A stretch of 46,254 bases of DNA from JACQSU01 sp964359785 (GCA_964359785.1 CAYHWL010000003.1:1-46254); one strand, 5' to 3'. Counted from the first letter of the stretch, positions 33,323 through 41,755 are shown. Program-made: numbers and translations. Notes: generated from the sequence alone by a model not told the origin.

Positions 33323-33333
33323 TTATTTAAATA
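33323..33333 (+). promoter_or_regulatory. TATA box deciding the lonB start
   Basis: TTATTTAAATA is centred 26 nt upstream of the ATG at 33354. A longer open frame begins at 33225 but passes through this element. Confidence 0.6.
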
Positions 33334-33353
33334 GCGCAAAGGAGTCTTCGTCT

Positions 33354-35219
33354 ATGGCACTCAAGTATTCTTCGACCAAGGATCTAGATGTATCTACGCA
33401 TATAGTCGAGCAGGTCATAGGCCAGGAAGAGGCAGTCGAAGTCGTGAAGAAAGCCGCTTCACAGCGGCGACACGTACTTCTAATCGGAGAGCCAGGCACA
33501 GGAAAATCCATGCTTGGGCTGGCACTTGCCGAATTATTGCCAAAAGAGAAATTGATGGACATAGTCTCATTCCAGAACCCAAATGATGAGAACCAACCTT
33601 TGATTCGGACAGTACCTGCCGGACAAGGACGCGAACTTGTCGCACGCGGCAACCTGCAATCACTTGGAGTATTCCGCAACCAAAATTTCATCCTGCTTGT
33701 CTTGGCAATCATCACCATGGTCACACCATGGTGGGCAAGAAGTTACTACAAATCAGATATCATGTTCGCGGCATTCTTCCTAGGCGGCATGGGATTTCTA
33801 GCAGCATTTGTCCTGATGCTATCTATGAATAAGAGAGTGGGAGGAATAAAGATCGTTGTGCCCCGTCTTATCGTGGACAATTTCAAACGCAAGAACTCAC
33901 CATTCTATGACGCGACAGGCGCACATGCTGGAGCGTTACTAGGAGATGTATTGCATGACCCCTTCCAATCAGGAGGCCTAGGGACACCTGCACATGAGAG
34001 GGTGGTCGCCGGCATGATACACAAAGCTCACATGGGCGTGCTTTTCATCGACGAGATAGCCACACTCGCACCTTATACTCAACAAGAATTGCTCACTGCG
34101 CTTCAAGAAGGCAAATTTCCGATCACTGGACAGTCCGAGAGATCTGCTGGCGCCATGGTCCGCACAGAACCCGTACCATGCAACTTCATCCTAGTCGCTG
34201 CTGGCAACATGGAGACCATAAAAAATATGCATCCAGCGTTGCGCTCACGTATCAGGGGATATGGATATGAAGTATACATGAAAGACACCATCAAAGACAC
34301 AGCGGAGAACCGCGACAAGATAGCGGTCTTTGTCGCGCAAGAAGTCTTCAAGGACAAGAAGATCCCGCATTTCGACAAATCAGCGGTGAGCGAAATAATC
34401 GAGGAAGCCAGACGCATGGCAAACCGGAAGGGACACCTGACAATACGGTTCCGTGAGCTTGGCGGACTCATCCGAGCCGCAGGAGATCTTGCGACTGAGG
34501 ACAAATCATCTCTCGTGTCAGCCAAACACGTCCAGAAAGCCAAGAGGATATCACGATCGCTAGAGAAACAGATCGCAGACCAGTATATCGAGCGTAAGAA
34601 AGAATACGAGATATTCATCACCCACGGCAAACGTGTCGGACGAGTGAATGGGCTTGCTGTGATCGGGTCTGATGCATCACACTCTGGAATAATATTGCCT
34701 ATTGAAGCAGAAGTGACGCCTGGCGGAAAAGAACGAGAGATAATCGCCACCGGAAAACTAGGAGAGATAGCCCGCGAAGCAGTCAAGAACGTGTCTGCTA
34801 TCATCAAGAAATACTTTGGCGAAGACATCAAAGAGAACCACGATATCTACGTCCAGTTCCTGCAGACATATGAAGGCGTCGAGGGGGATTCCGCGTCTAT
34901 CGCTGTGGCTACTGCTATCATCTCCGCGCTCAAAGAAGTGCCTGTCAAGCAAGAATATGCGATGACTGGATCGCTTTCAGTCCGTGGAGAAGTATTGCCA
35001 ATCGGCGGAGTATCCTCCAAGATAGAAGCCGCTATCGAAGCTGGAATCAAGCAGGTGGTCGTCCCAAAATCTAATATGGGAGATATCATAGTCGATGCCG
35101 AGAAGCTAAAGAAAATCAAGATCATCCCAGTCGAGACCATCGAAGAGGTGCTCTCTGAAGTGCTGGACTGGAAAGGCAAAGAGAAGATACTCAAGATGAT
35201 AAAAGGACGGAAGGATTAA
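33354..35219 (+). CDS. lonB: Archaeal membrane-bound ATP-dependent protease LonB
   Basis: 621 aa, matching archaeal LonB length. Walker A GEPGTGKS (45-52), Walker B VLFIDEI (229-235), and two membrane helices inserted in the ATPase domain (about 112-127 and 135-157), the LonB hallmark. The C-terminal protease domain carries the Ser-Lys dyad: Ser513 in EGDSAS and Lys556 in GGVSSKIEAA, 43 residues apart as in Lon proteins. It degrades damaged or regulatory proteins at the membrane. A 43-codon upstream extension (from 33225) is rejected because the TATA box lies inside it. Confidence 0.95.
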   Translation: MALKYSSTKDLDVSTHIVEQVIGQEEAVEVVKKAASQRRHVLLIGEPGTGKSMLGLALAELLPKEKLMDIVSFQNPNDENQPLIRTVPAGQGRELVARGNLQSLGVFRNQNFILLVLAIITMVTPWWARSYYKSDIMFAAFFLGGMGFLAAFVLMLSMNKRVGGIKIVVPRLIVDNFKRKNSPFYDATGAHAGALLGDVLHDPFQSGGLGTPAHERVVAGMIHKAHMGVLFIDEIATLAPYTQQELLTALQEGKFPITGQSERSAGAMVRTEPVPCNFILVAAGNMETIKNMHPALRSRIRGYGYEVYMKDTIKDTAENRDKIAVFVAQEVFKDKKIPHFDKSAVSEIIEEARRMANRKGHLTIRFRELGGLIRAAGDLATEDKSSLVSAKHVQKAKRISRSLEKQIADQYIERKKEYEIFITHGKRVGRVNGLAVIGSDASHSGIILPIEAEVTPGGKEREIIATGKLGEIAREAVKNVSAIIKKYFGEDIKENHDIYVQFLQTYEGVEGDSASIAVATAIISALKEVPVKQEYAMTGSLSVRGEVLPIGGVSSKIEAAIEAGIKQVVVPKSNMGDIIVDAEKLKKIKIIPVETIEEVLSEVLDWKGKEKILKMIKGRKD

Positions 35220-35224
35220 ATATT
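35216..35224 (+). promoter_or_regulatory. TATA box of the RHH gene
   Basis: TTAAATATT overlaps the lonB stop and is centred 25 nt upstream of the ATG at 35245. Confidence 0.5.
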
Positions 35225-35244
35225 ACTTCGTATTACTAAGTATT

Positions 35245-35493
35245 ATGGAGACAGTCTGCCTCAAGATGGAAGAATCATTGCTCAAGGAGATCGATTCTAA
35301 ACTCACAAAATATAGGTATAGCACACGTACCGAGTTCATCAGAGACGCGATACGGGGAAAATTGACAGACCTGCAAAAACAGGAGATGCTTATGGCGGTG
35401 GATAGGCTAAAAGGGTCATCAAAGCACAAAACCACAGATAAGGATCTGCATCGGATACGAGAACAGATGGCTAAGGAATGGGATATTAGATGA
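35245..35493 (+). CDS. Ribbon-helix-helix (CopG-type) transcriptional regulator
   Basis: 82 aa. ETVCLKMEESLLKEIDSKLT followed by YSTRTEFIRDAIRGKL is the strand-helix-helix pattern of CopG/NikR-type DNA-binding proteins; the remainder is a charged tail. No toxin partner is adjacent on this strand, so it is more likely a regulator than an antitoxin. Its last 8 bases overlap the convergent HD fragment. Confidence 0.8.
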   Translation: METVCLKMEESLLKEIDSKLTKYRYSTRTEFIRDAIRGKLTDLQKQEMLMAVDRLKGSSKHKTTDKDLHRIREQMAKEWDIR

Positions 35494-35677
35494 ACCTTTC
35501 AGGCGGAAGAGTCTTGCCGATGTCGTGGACGTACGCTAGATCCTCAAGACGCTTCTCTTTGTTCCCAAGATCCTTTAACGCATAGATCATGCACCTGGAA
35601 TGGATGATATTCCATTCAGTCTGCAGCGGTGGAAGTTTCTCAAACTCTTTTTCCGCGAATGCCTTGAAATCTCGCAT
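35486..35677 (-). pseudogene. Short HD-domain fragment
   Basis: 63 aa. HSRCMIYALKDLG (first metal His) followed by LEDLAYVHDIGKT (the HD pair) is the beginning of an HD-family phosphohydrolase, but the protein stops with PPERFI where a full HD domain would need roughly another 100 residues. A TATA box 26 nt upstream (35699-35708) shows that the promoter is intact. It is either a truncated pseudogene or a mini-HD protein that is still expressed. Confidence 0.55.
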
Positions 35678-35698
35678 GGCAAGAGACGGATAAAGGGG

Positions 35699-35708
35699 AT
35701 ATAAAAAG
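35699..35708 (-). promoter_or_regulatory. TATA box of the HD fragment
   Basis: The minus strand reads CTTTTTATAT, centred 26 nt from the ATG at 35677. Confidence 0.5.
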
Positions 35709-35775
35709 ATTGGGGTCGGTAAAACAAAAAACTAATGGGGCAAGCTTTAATTAGGGCCAGACAAATCCATGCGCT

Positions 35776-36681
35776 ATGGCAACAACAGACCCATTCAAGA
35801 ATCAACCAAACGCCCGCTCTAACATTACGCCAAACCTCAAATGGCTCAAATGGACCTTCATAGGAATAGCCGTGCTTATCATCTACCTGATGCTGCCTAT
35901 CAACTTGATACCGCTCACAATCGTGCCAGCAGGCAATGTAGGAGTGGAGGACCTCTTTGGCTCTGTTTATGACGAGGTTTTCCAACCGGGACTGCATTTT
36001 GTGAACCCCTTGGCTCTGGTGCACAAGATGAGTGTGCAAACCCTTGAGATAACCGAGACAGCAGTGGTGCCAAGCAAGGAAGGCTTGTCTGTGAGCATGG
36101 ATGTATCAATCCTATATCGATTAGACCCTGGAAAAGCGGCTGAAATCTACAAGACTGTCGGAGTGGACTATCCTGATGTCGTCATAATCCCACAAACAAG
36201 ATCAGTCATCCGTGGAGTCACTGTCAACCATGAAGCAAAAGCGCTATACACTTCAGAGCGGGAAGTGGTATCAGACGCTATATCCGAGGAGCTTGGTCCT
36301 ATGCTTGAATCAAGGGGAATATTGCTTGAAAAAGTGTTGCTTCGCGGCATCACCCTGCCAGAGATGGTGTCTACTGCAATCGAATCGAAACTGTCAGCCG
36401 AGCAAGATGCCGAGAAGATGAAATTTCTGCTTGAAAGAGAAAAAATCGAGGCGGACCGCAAGAGGACAGAAGCGCAGGGAATCTCCGACTCAAACAAGAT
36501 CATCGGACAGAGCCTGACACCAAATTACCTCAAGTGGTACTGGATATCGAATCTTGGAAAAGCCAACAGCGTCATCTACGTGCCAGTAGGAGACAATGGG
36601 ATGCCTATCTTCAAGGATGTCGACCAGACCACAGCTGGGTCAAAGGCTGTGCCTGCGATATCTGGCAGTACATCACCTTGA
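35776..36681 (+). CDS. SPFH/prohibitin-family membrane protein
   Basis: 301 aa. One N-terminal membrane helix (WTFIGIAVLIIYLMLPINLI, about 27-46), then an SPFH/PHB domain (about 50-225) with EDLFGSVYDEVFQPGLHFVN and LPEMVSTAIESKLSAEQDAE, then a short coiled coil (MKFLLEREKIEADRKRTEAQ) and a tail ending in a Pro/Ser-rich segment. Prohibitin-like proteins form oligomeric membrane scaffolds and often modulate membrane proteases; LonB is encoded 560 nt upstream, though FtsH-type partners are the known case. TTTAATTA at 35746-35753 is about 26-27 nt upstream of the ATG. Confidence 0.87.
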   Translation: MATTDPFKNQPNARSNITPNLKWLKWTFIGIAVLIIYLMLPINLIPLTIVPAGNVGVEDLFGSVYDEVFQPGLHFVNPLALVHKMSVQTLEITETAVVPSKEGLSVSMDVSILYRLDPGKAAEIYKTVGVDYPDVVIIPQTRSVIRGVTVNHEAKALYTSEREVVSDAISEELGPMLESRGILLEKVLLRGITLPEMVSTAIESKLSAEQDAEKMKFLLEREKIEADRKRTEAQGISDSNKIIGQSLTPNYLKWYWISNLGKANSVIYVPVGDNGMPIFKDVDQTTAGSKAVPAISGSTSP

Positions 36682-36736
36682 TAGGTTGATGAAAGTCCCA
36701 AACTCGGGTTTTGTCGGGCTAGGAGGATCTCCTCTC

Positions 36737-37138
36737 TTATGAGAAGATAGTCCTTGCTTCTTCTGGCTTGATAACCCGGATCCCTTGGTGTTCCTTGAGG
36801 GCAAGTAAATGCTTGTCATAAGTGATGATATACCCTGATCTTGATTCGATCGCGCATTCAATTATTTTGTCGTCGTCTGGATCAGCAAGCACAATATGTA
36901 CTTTCACTCTTGGCTGAACCAATGTCAAAAAAGACCTGATCTTATTAGTCGCTTGGTCGATGTCTTGGGCGTTAAAATCAAAGTCTCGTTCCAATATCTC
37001 CTGATATTCTAATATGATATCTGCTGTGCCGTATCTTTTGATATCTTGCCTAATGAGACTAAAAAGTAGTTTTTGAGCCACACTTCCATCCCAAAGTGTG
37101 GCAGAGAGCAATACATTTGTGTCAAGCGTGACTGTCAT
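36737..37138 (-). CDS. PIN-domain toxin (VapC-like)
   Basis: 133 aa from ATG 37138. The PIN signature acidic residues are present: TVTLDTNVLLSA, then EYQEILER, and the C-terminal LADPDDDKIIECAIESRSGY with ITYDKHLL. PIN toxins are Mg-dependent ribonucleases, often against tRNA. An alternative GTG at 37144 overlaps the antitoxin stop by 4 nt. It follows an AbrB-type antitoxin gene, so the two form a toxin-antitoxin module. Confidence 0.85.
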   Translation of the reverse strand: MTVTLDTNVLLSATLWDGSVAQKLLFSLIRQDIKRYGTADIILEYQEILERDFDFNAQDIDQATNKIRSFLTLVQPRVKVHIVLADPDDDKIIECAIESRSGYIITYDKHLLALKEHQGIRVIKPEEARTIFS

Positions 37139-37140
37139 GA

Positions 37141-37389
37141 TCACTTTGCCTGCAAGTTTTCATGCGTGAAACCTTTGTGCTGAAGCTTTAACCTACTTTT
37201 TTTAGCAAATATCCCCAAATCCTTAATGAGATCCTCTTTACTTGGTGTGTTGAGTTTTCTTAACACTATCGTGTCGCCATTCCCTACCACCGCAAAGACA
37301 GTTCCCTCATCTGCGTGCATCTCTTCTCTCAAATCTTGGGGGATGACAATCTGTCCTTTAGATGACATCCTAATCATTTCCACAGTCAT
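37141..37389 (-). CDS. AbrB/MazE-type antitoxin
   Basis: 82 aa from ATG 37389 (an ATG at 37398 would add three). RMSSKGQIVIPQDLREEMHA is the SpoVT/AbrB swapped-hairpin DNA-binding domain; the C-terminal lysine-rich tail (DLIKDLGIFAKKSRLKLQHK) is the expected toxin-neutralising arm. It precedes and abuts the PIN toxin gene, so it should both repress the operon and block the toxin. Confidence 0.85.
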   Translation of the reverse strand: MTVEMIRMSSKGQIVIPQDLREEMHADEGTVFAVVGNGDTIVLRKLNTPSKEDLIKDLGIFAKKSRLKLQHKGFTHENLQAK

Positions 37390-37464
37390 TGCGGCCACCT
37401 CTCTTATTTTCTTATTGTAAGATATGCTTACTTAAATACTTTGTCATCCATGAGTCAATCTTAT

Positions 37465-40290
37465 TCACTTGAGCACTTTCTTCAAGAACTGCCCCGTGTA
37501 AGATTTAGCCACTTTGGCAACCTCTTCGGGCGTGCCTTGCGCGACAATCTCACCGCCAGCGTCTCCTCCTTCCGGGCCAAGGTCAATTATGTGGTCAGCT
37601 GTCTTTATGACATCAAGATTATGCTCGATGATCACAAGACTGTTGCCCTTGTCCACAAGACGGTTGAGCACCTGGAGAAGTTTGTTCACATCCTCAAAAT
37701 GAAGGCCGGTCGTCGGTTCATCCAAGATGTAGAGCGTCTTACCCGTGTCCTTCTTGGCAAGCTCTCTTGTCAATTTGATACGCTGTGCCTCACCACCGGA
37801 TAAAGTGGTCGCGGCCTGACCGATGTGGATGTAGCTCAAGCCAACCTCATTTAAGGTGTGCAGTTTCCGTTGAAGCGTCGGGATGCTCTCAAAGAAATCA
37901 TAGGCTTCTTCCACAGTCATATTGAGGATATCAGACACATTCTTGCCTTTGTAGAGGACTTGAAGGGTCTCCTTGTTGTATCGCGCGCCTTTACACTCCT
38001 CGCACTGGACGTAGACATCAGGGAGGAAATTCATCTCGATCTTTATCACGCCATCACCTTCACAAGCCTCGCATCTACCGCCCTTGACATTGAAAGAGAA
38101 ACGGCCTTCCTTGTAGCCTCTCACTTTGGCCTCCTTGGTCAACGCGAGGATCTTTCTCACCTCATCAAAGACTTTAGTGTAAGTGGCAGGGTTCGATCTT
38201 GGAGTGCGTCCTATCGGAGACTGGTCAATCACTATCACCTTGTCGATCTCTGGAGAACAGACGATCTCCTTATGTTCACCGGGACGCTCCTTGCTGCCGT
38301 AGATCTGTTTTGCGAATGACTTGTAGAGGATATCGTTTATCAGTGTGGACTTGCCAGAGCCTGAAACGCCCGTTACGACAGTGAAAGTATTCTGCGGAAT
38401 CTTGACCTCTATATTCTTTAGGTTATTCTCCTTTGCGCCCTTGATGGTGATGTGACCTTTGGCAGTCCTCCTATGTTTTGGAGTCTCGATGCATCTGTGT
38501 CCCGCGAGATAGCGGCCGGTGAGCGACTCTTTGTTCTTGGCGATATCATCTGGAGTCCCTTGCGCGACCACGTGTCCGCCGTGGATACCCGCACCAGGGC
38601 CTATATCGATCACATGATCCGCGGCGCGGATAGTGTCCTCGTCATGCTCCACCACAAGGACCGTGTTGCCCAGATCACGGAGACGGTTTAGTGTGGTGAT
38701 CAGACGATCATTATCTCTTTGATGCAGACCGATGCTCGGTTCGTCTAGGATATAGAGTACGCCCATCAGATTGGAGCCTATCTGCGTGGCGAGCCTTATC
38801 CGCTGCGCTTCACCGCCGGATAATGTGCCAGTCGCCCTGCTAAGCGTGAGATAACCTAGACCGACATCTGTGAGGAACTGCAGTCTCGCGTTTATCTCCT
38901 TCAAGACCTGTTTGGCTATCTCCTCCTGTTTTTTTGTGAGCTTGAGACTCTTGAAGAAAGCCTGGCTCTTCTGGATCGAGAGATCCGTGACATCAATGAT
39001 GGAGCGCTTATCAATCAAGACCGAGAGGACTTTGTCCTTGAGACGTTTGCCTTTGCATGAAGGACAATCACTTGTGAGCATATATTTTTCCATGTCTTCC
39101 TTGCGATAATCACTGGTAGTCTGACGGTATAGGCGCTCATGCTGGGGGATGATACCTTCCCATTTGCCATCCTTCTCAAAGTGCATGCTCTCAGATTTGT
39201 ATTCATAATGGATGGCATCCTCTGTGCCATACATGAGGACATTGAACTGTTTTTTTGTGAGATCCTTGACTGGGGTGAGTATCGAGAAACCTAAGTGTTT
39301 TGCGACGTTTGCCAACTGCTGTCCACGCCAGCCATCAACAAGATTGTTGTAGATCGCGACAGCCCCATCAGCGATGGATTTTGTCTTGTCAGGAACTATA
39401 AGGTCAGGATCGAATTCCATCTTGAAACCAAGACCGTGGCAAGTCTCGCACGCGCCAAAAGGAGAATTGAAACTAAACATCCTAGGCTCCACGTCCTCGA
39501 AATTGATGCCACAACTAGGACACGCGGCATGGCTTGAGAAGAGAGTGTCCTCCTTCTTTTCCGTATCTTCGATGATGCAATAACCATCAGCAAGCTTGAG
39601 CGCGGACTCTATCGCGTCCTGAATCCTTGTGCGGTCTTCCTTGCTGGGCGCTGGGGGGATAGTGATACGGTCTATGACTGCTTCTATATCATGCTTCTTG
39701 TAACGGTCGAGTTTCGGCCGCTCATCTGTGCCGTAGATGGCATTATCGATCCTTGCCTTTGTGAAACCCTGCTTTTGCAAGTCCTCAATGTCCTTCTCAT
39801 AAGTGCCTTTCTTCTGCCTGACTATAGGCGCCAGAACGTGGATCTTCTTGCCTTTGCAGGACGCAAGGACGCGATCTACTATCATGTCTGCCGTCTGCGG
39901 CTGAATGGGATTTTTGCACTTGTAGCAGTGGACAGTCCCAACCCTCGCGAAGAGGAGCCTCAAGTAGTCATAGATCTCTGTGATAGTGCCCACGGTGGAC
40001 CTTGGATTTTTGGAGGTTGATTTCTGCTCGATACTAATCGCCGGGGAGAGACCTTCTATACTATCCACATCGGGTTTGTCCATCACACCAAGGAACTGCC
40101 GCGCGTAAGCGCTTAGTGACTCCACATATCGTCGTTGGCCCTCGGCGTAGATAGTGTCGAAAGCTAGGGTGGATTTGCCAGATCCTGAAAGTCCAGTTAT
40201 GACCACGAACTTATCTCTTGGTATCACTACATCGATGTTCTTGAGATTATGCTCTCTAGCTCCTTTGATGATGATATCTTTGTTTGGCAT
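37465..40290 (-). CDS. uvrA: Excinuclease ABC subunit A
   Basis: 941 aa from MPNKDIIIKG at 40290, the normal UvrA length. A 32-residue upstream extension runs through the structured repeat and is rejected. Two ABC ATPase modules are complete: GLSGSGKST and GVSGSGKST Walker A motifs, two TLSGGEAQRI signature motifs, and LDEPSIGLH/LDEPTTGLH Walker B. Zinc-finger cysteine pairs are visible (CPSCGINF ... CETC; CEACEGDG ... CEEC). UvrA finds bulky DNA lesions with UvrB. UvrABC is bacterial in origin and found in a subset of archaea by transfer; uvrB and uvrC are not in this window. Confidence 0.97.
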   Translation of the reverse strand: MPNKDIIIKGAREHNLKNIDVVIPRDKFVVITGLSGSGKSTLAFDTIYAEGQRRYVESLSAYARQFLGVMDKPDVDSIEGLSPAISIEQKSTSKNPRSTVGTITEIYDYLRLLFARVGTVHCYKCKNPIQPQTADMIVDRVLASCKGKKIHVLAPIVRQKKGTYEKDIEDLQKQGFTKARIDNAIYGTDERPKLDRYKKHDIEAVIDRITIPPAPSKEDRTRIQDAIESALKLADGYCIIEDTEKKEDTLFSSHAACPSCGINFEDVEPRMFSFNSPFGACETCHGLGFKMEFDPDLIVPDKTKSIADGAVAIYNNLVDGWRGQQLANVAKHLGFSILTPVKDLTKKQFNVLMYGTEDAIHYEYKSESMHFEKDGKWEGIIPQHERLYRQTTSDYRKEDMEKYMLTSDCPSCKGKRLKDKVLSVLIDKRSIIDVTDLSIQKSQAFFKSLKLTKKQEEIAKQVLKEINARLQFLTDVGLGYLTLSRATGTLSGGEAQRIRLATQIGSNLMGVLYILDEPSIGLHQRDNDRLITTLNRLRDLGNTVLVVEHDEDTIRAADHVIDIGPGAGIHGGHVVAQGTPDDIAKNKESLTGRYLAGHRCIETPKHRRTAKGHITIKGAKENNLKNIEVKIPQNTFTVVTGVSGSGKSTLINDILYKSFAKQIYGSKERPGEHKEIVCSPEIDKVIVIDQSPIGRTPRSNPATYTKVFDEVRKILALTKEAKVRGYKEGRFSFNVKGGRCEACEGDGVIKIEMNFLPDVYVQCEECKGARYNKETLQVLYKGKNVSDILNMTVEEAYDFFESIPTLQRKLHTLNEVGLSYIHIGQAATTLSGGEAQRIKLTRELAKKDTGKTLYILDEPTTGLHFEDVNKLLQVLNRLVDKGNSLVIIEHNLDVIKTADHIIDLGPEGGDAGGEIVAQGTPEEVAKVAKSYTGQFLKKVLK

Positions 40291-40308
40291 GATCGTGTTT
40301 GGAATAAA

Positions 40309-40445
40309 GAAAATGCCTGAAAACTGGCACTCAATCGGAGCAAGCTCCGGGGTACAACAAAATCCCACGGGATTTTGTGTACACAAATTTGCCGTTGCAA
40401 ATTTGTTGTATTGCCCGTTTTCTCACTGCGGTGACCGGCATTTTC
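40309..40445. repeat. Structured multi-hairpin element, copy A
   Basis: The outermost stem is GAAAATGCC (40309-40317)/GGCATTTTC (40437-40445). The second stem is GAAAACTGGC (40319-40328)/GCCCGTTTTC (40413-40422) with one mismatch. Inside are hairpin CGGAG-CAAG-CTCCG (40337-40348 core), GGTACAAC (40351-40358), hairpin AAAATCC-CACG-GGATTTT (40359-40376), palindrome GTGTACAC (40377-40384), hairpin AAATTTGC-CGTT-GCAAATTT (40385-40404) and GTTGTATT. A small TCAC-TGCG-GTGA hairpin follows (40423-40434). It lies between uvrA and the next minus-strand gene and abuts copy B. Together with copy B it accounts for most of the 374-bp gap at 40291-40664. Confidence 0.75.
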
Positions 40446-40447
40446 TA

Positions 40448-40552
40448 ATTTCAAAGTTGGTCGCCGCAAGCGGCGTGGTACAACAAAATCCCAGAGGATT
40501 TTGTGTACACATAAAGCTCGGCTTTATGTTGTATTAGACCCAACTTTGAAAT
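40448..40552. repeat. Structured multi-hairpin element, copy B
   Basis: The outer stem is ATTTCAAAGTTGG (40448-40460)/CCAACTTTGAAAT (40540-40552), 13 bp perfect. Inside are hairpin CGCCG-CAAG-CGGCG (40462-40475), GGTACAAC (40477-40484), hairpin AAAATCC-CAGA-GGATTTT (40485-40502), GTGTACAC (40503-40510), hairpin ATAAAGC-TCG-GCTTTAT (40511-40527) and GTTGTATT (40528-40535). The architecture is identical to copy A, with different stem sequences that keep pairing. It starts 2 nt after copy A ends. The remaining 40553-40664 shows nothing recognisable. Confidence 0.75.
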
Positions 40553-40664
40553 AATCACGGAAAAATGGGATATTTCCGCCTATCGACGGAAGTGCTTATG
40601 GACATTTAAATAGCTTATGAAGGGATGTCTAGTGTGGGGAGTGCGTTTGGGGAGTGCTGGAATC

Positions 40665-41219
40665 CTACCTTAGATGCTGGGTATAATTGATGTCACAACC
40701 CCTCAACTGTCCCAGCGGATCAATCTCTAGGCGGTGGATACAAGCCGGATCCTGTCGGATCAATCTTGAATCAAGCAGAGGGATATCAAGCAGACGACAG
40801 AGAATCGAGGTGTTGGACTCATCATCGCAGACCATAAGCACTGTCTCTTGCTGATGCTCGCCTGCCACATGATAGACCATGTCAAGCACTCTTTCTTGAT
40901 GAGCAAAGCTGCTTTCGACACATGGCGGACGCGTGTAGATCTCGTCGTGATTGTTCCTGGTGGATCGAGAATGCGGCGTGTCAGACGCAAAATATCTTGC
41001 AGTCAAACTGGCGATCAGGGAAACTTCAAGACCCCGAGATCCAACGATCCTTTTCGCAGTATCATACGTACTTTGCTCTGGGCTTGTATAAACTTTGTGG
41101 AGGGGGATATTTTGGAAAAAATCCCCTATCCGTCTCACACTATCACCCTGTGGGACGTACTGTATCGTCTTTTTGCCTTGGACGGTGTCGTCATGTTTAA
41201 CTAGGAATATCGTGACCAT
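40665..41219 (-). CDS. Degenerate histidine-phosphatase-like protein
   Basis: 184 aa from ATG 41219, supported by a TATA box at 41241-41249. The layout follows the phosphoglycerate-mutase/histidine-phosphatase fold: TIFLVKHDDT stands where LVRHGxT belongs, VYTSPEQSTYDTAKRI where the family has SSPxxRAxxTA, and TVLMVCDDESN where VSHG is expected. The first catalytic His is kept, but the RHG arginine, the second Arg and the second catalytic His are all replaced. It is therefore probably a pseudoenzyme used for binding, or a remote family member with new chemistry. The 41219 start removes a 30-residue, low-complexity extension. Confidence 0.6.
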   Translation of the reverse strand: MVTIFLVKHDDTVQGKKTIQYVPQGDSVRRIGDFFQNIPLHKVYTSPEQSTYDTAKRIVGSRGLEVSLIASLTARYFASDTPHSRSTRNNHDEIYTRPPCVESSFAHQERVLDMVYHVAGEHQQETVLMVCDDESNTSILCRLLDIPLLDSRLIRQDPACIHRLEIDPLGQLRGCDINYTQHLR

Positions 41220-41240
41220 AAAAATTGAATAGGATGGCGC

Positions 41241-41249
41241 AATAAAAAG
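41241..41249 (-). promoter_or_regulatory. TATA box of the histidine-phosphatase-like gene
   Basis: The minus strand reads CTTTTTATT, centred 26 nt from the ATG at 41219 and lying in the gap before the next gene's stop. Confidence 0.55.
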
Positions 41250-41256
41250 ATGAGGT

Positions 41257-41706
41257 TCACGCGGCAATCCGGCTGACCAAATGGTAAGCCTCTGCCAGAT
41301 TCGCGTCATAAACTTGGCCTGAAACGGTTTCGTATCGGCGAATCAGATCGGTGATATCCCTAGATGGGACACCCTGACGCTCCAGCCTGTCGATCGTCTT
41401 GTAAAATACGCTTGTGGGAAGAAGATCAGAATCCGGCGGGATCCGACTGATCTTGTAAAGCAGAAGCTGAGCGAAAATCATGTTAGTGCCAACATAAGAG
41501 TAGAGCACCCCTCCAAGGAGAAACCTGCCATGGCGGTCGAGTAAAGTGTCAGTATCTTGGATGAACCTATCGCTTGAGTCGATCATCTTCTCAAGATCGC
41601 CCATCGATTTGGCGGCTTTTGTCGAGGCCTCTTTGTCGTTGTAGAGCACCAAAAAACCGTTGTCAACAGGCCATCCCATCAAACCGATATATTCATAGAT
41701 ATCCAT
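41257..41706 (-). CDS. Hypothetical protein divergent from ileS
   Basis: 149 aa, no recognised family. Mostly helical, with a moderately hydrophobic centre (FLLGGVLYSYVGTNMIFAQL) and a charged C-terminal half (YKTIDRLERQGVPSRDITDL). It has GAGGTG 5 nt before its ATG on the minus strand, so it probably has a short leader; the AT-rich CTATATATAAAG shared with ileS lies about 55 nt upstream. The histidine-phosphatase-like gene follows in the same direction. Confidence 0.55.
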   Translation of the reverse strand: MDIYEYIGLMGWPVDNGFLVLYNDKEASTKAAKSMGDLEKMIDSSDRFIQDTDTLLDRHGRFLLGGVLYSYVGTNMIFAQLLLYKISRIPPDSDLLPTSVFYKTIDRLERQGVPSRDITDLIRRYETVSGQVYDANLAEAYHLVSRIAA

Positions 41707-41755
41707 ATCGGCACCTCGTCATGGGTGCGCCGTCCTCTAATTTCCCGGAAAACCT

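Noticed and set aside
33225..33353. 43-codon N-terminal extension of LonB
   Set aside because: A TATA box lies inside it at the right distance from the ATG at 33354, and the extension has no LonB-like sequence.
40291..40386. 32-residue N-terminal extension of UvrA
   Set aside because: It is translated from the structured repeat; the UvrA family begins at the ATG at 40290.
40309..40552. Reading the hairpin-rich gap as an ordinary factor-independent terminator or as a CRISPR array
   Set aside because: There is no T-run after the stems, two full multi-branched units occur in tandem, and there are no equal-length spacers between identical direct repeats.
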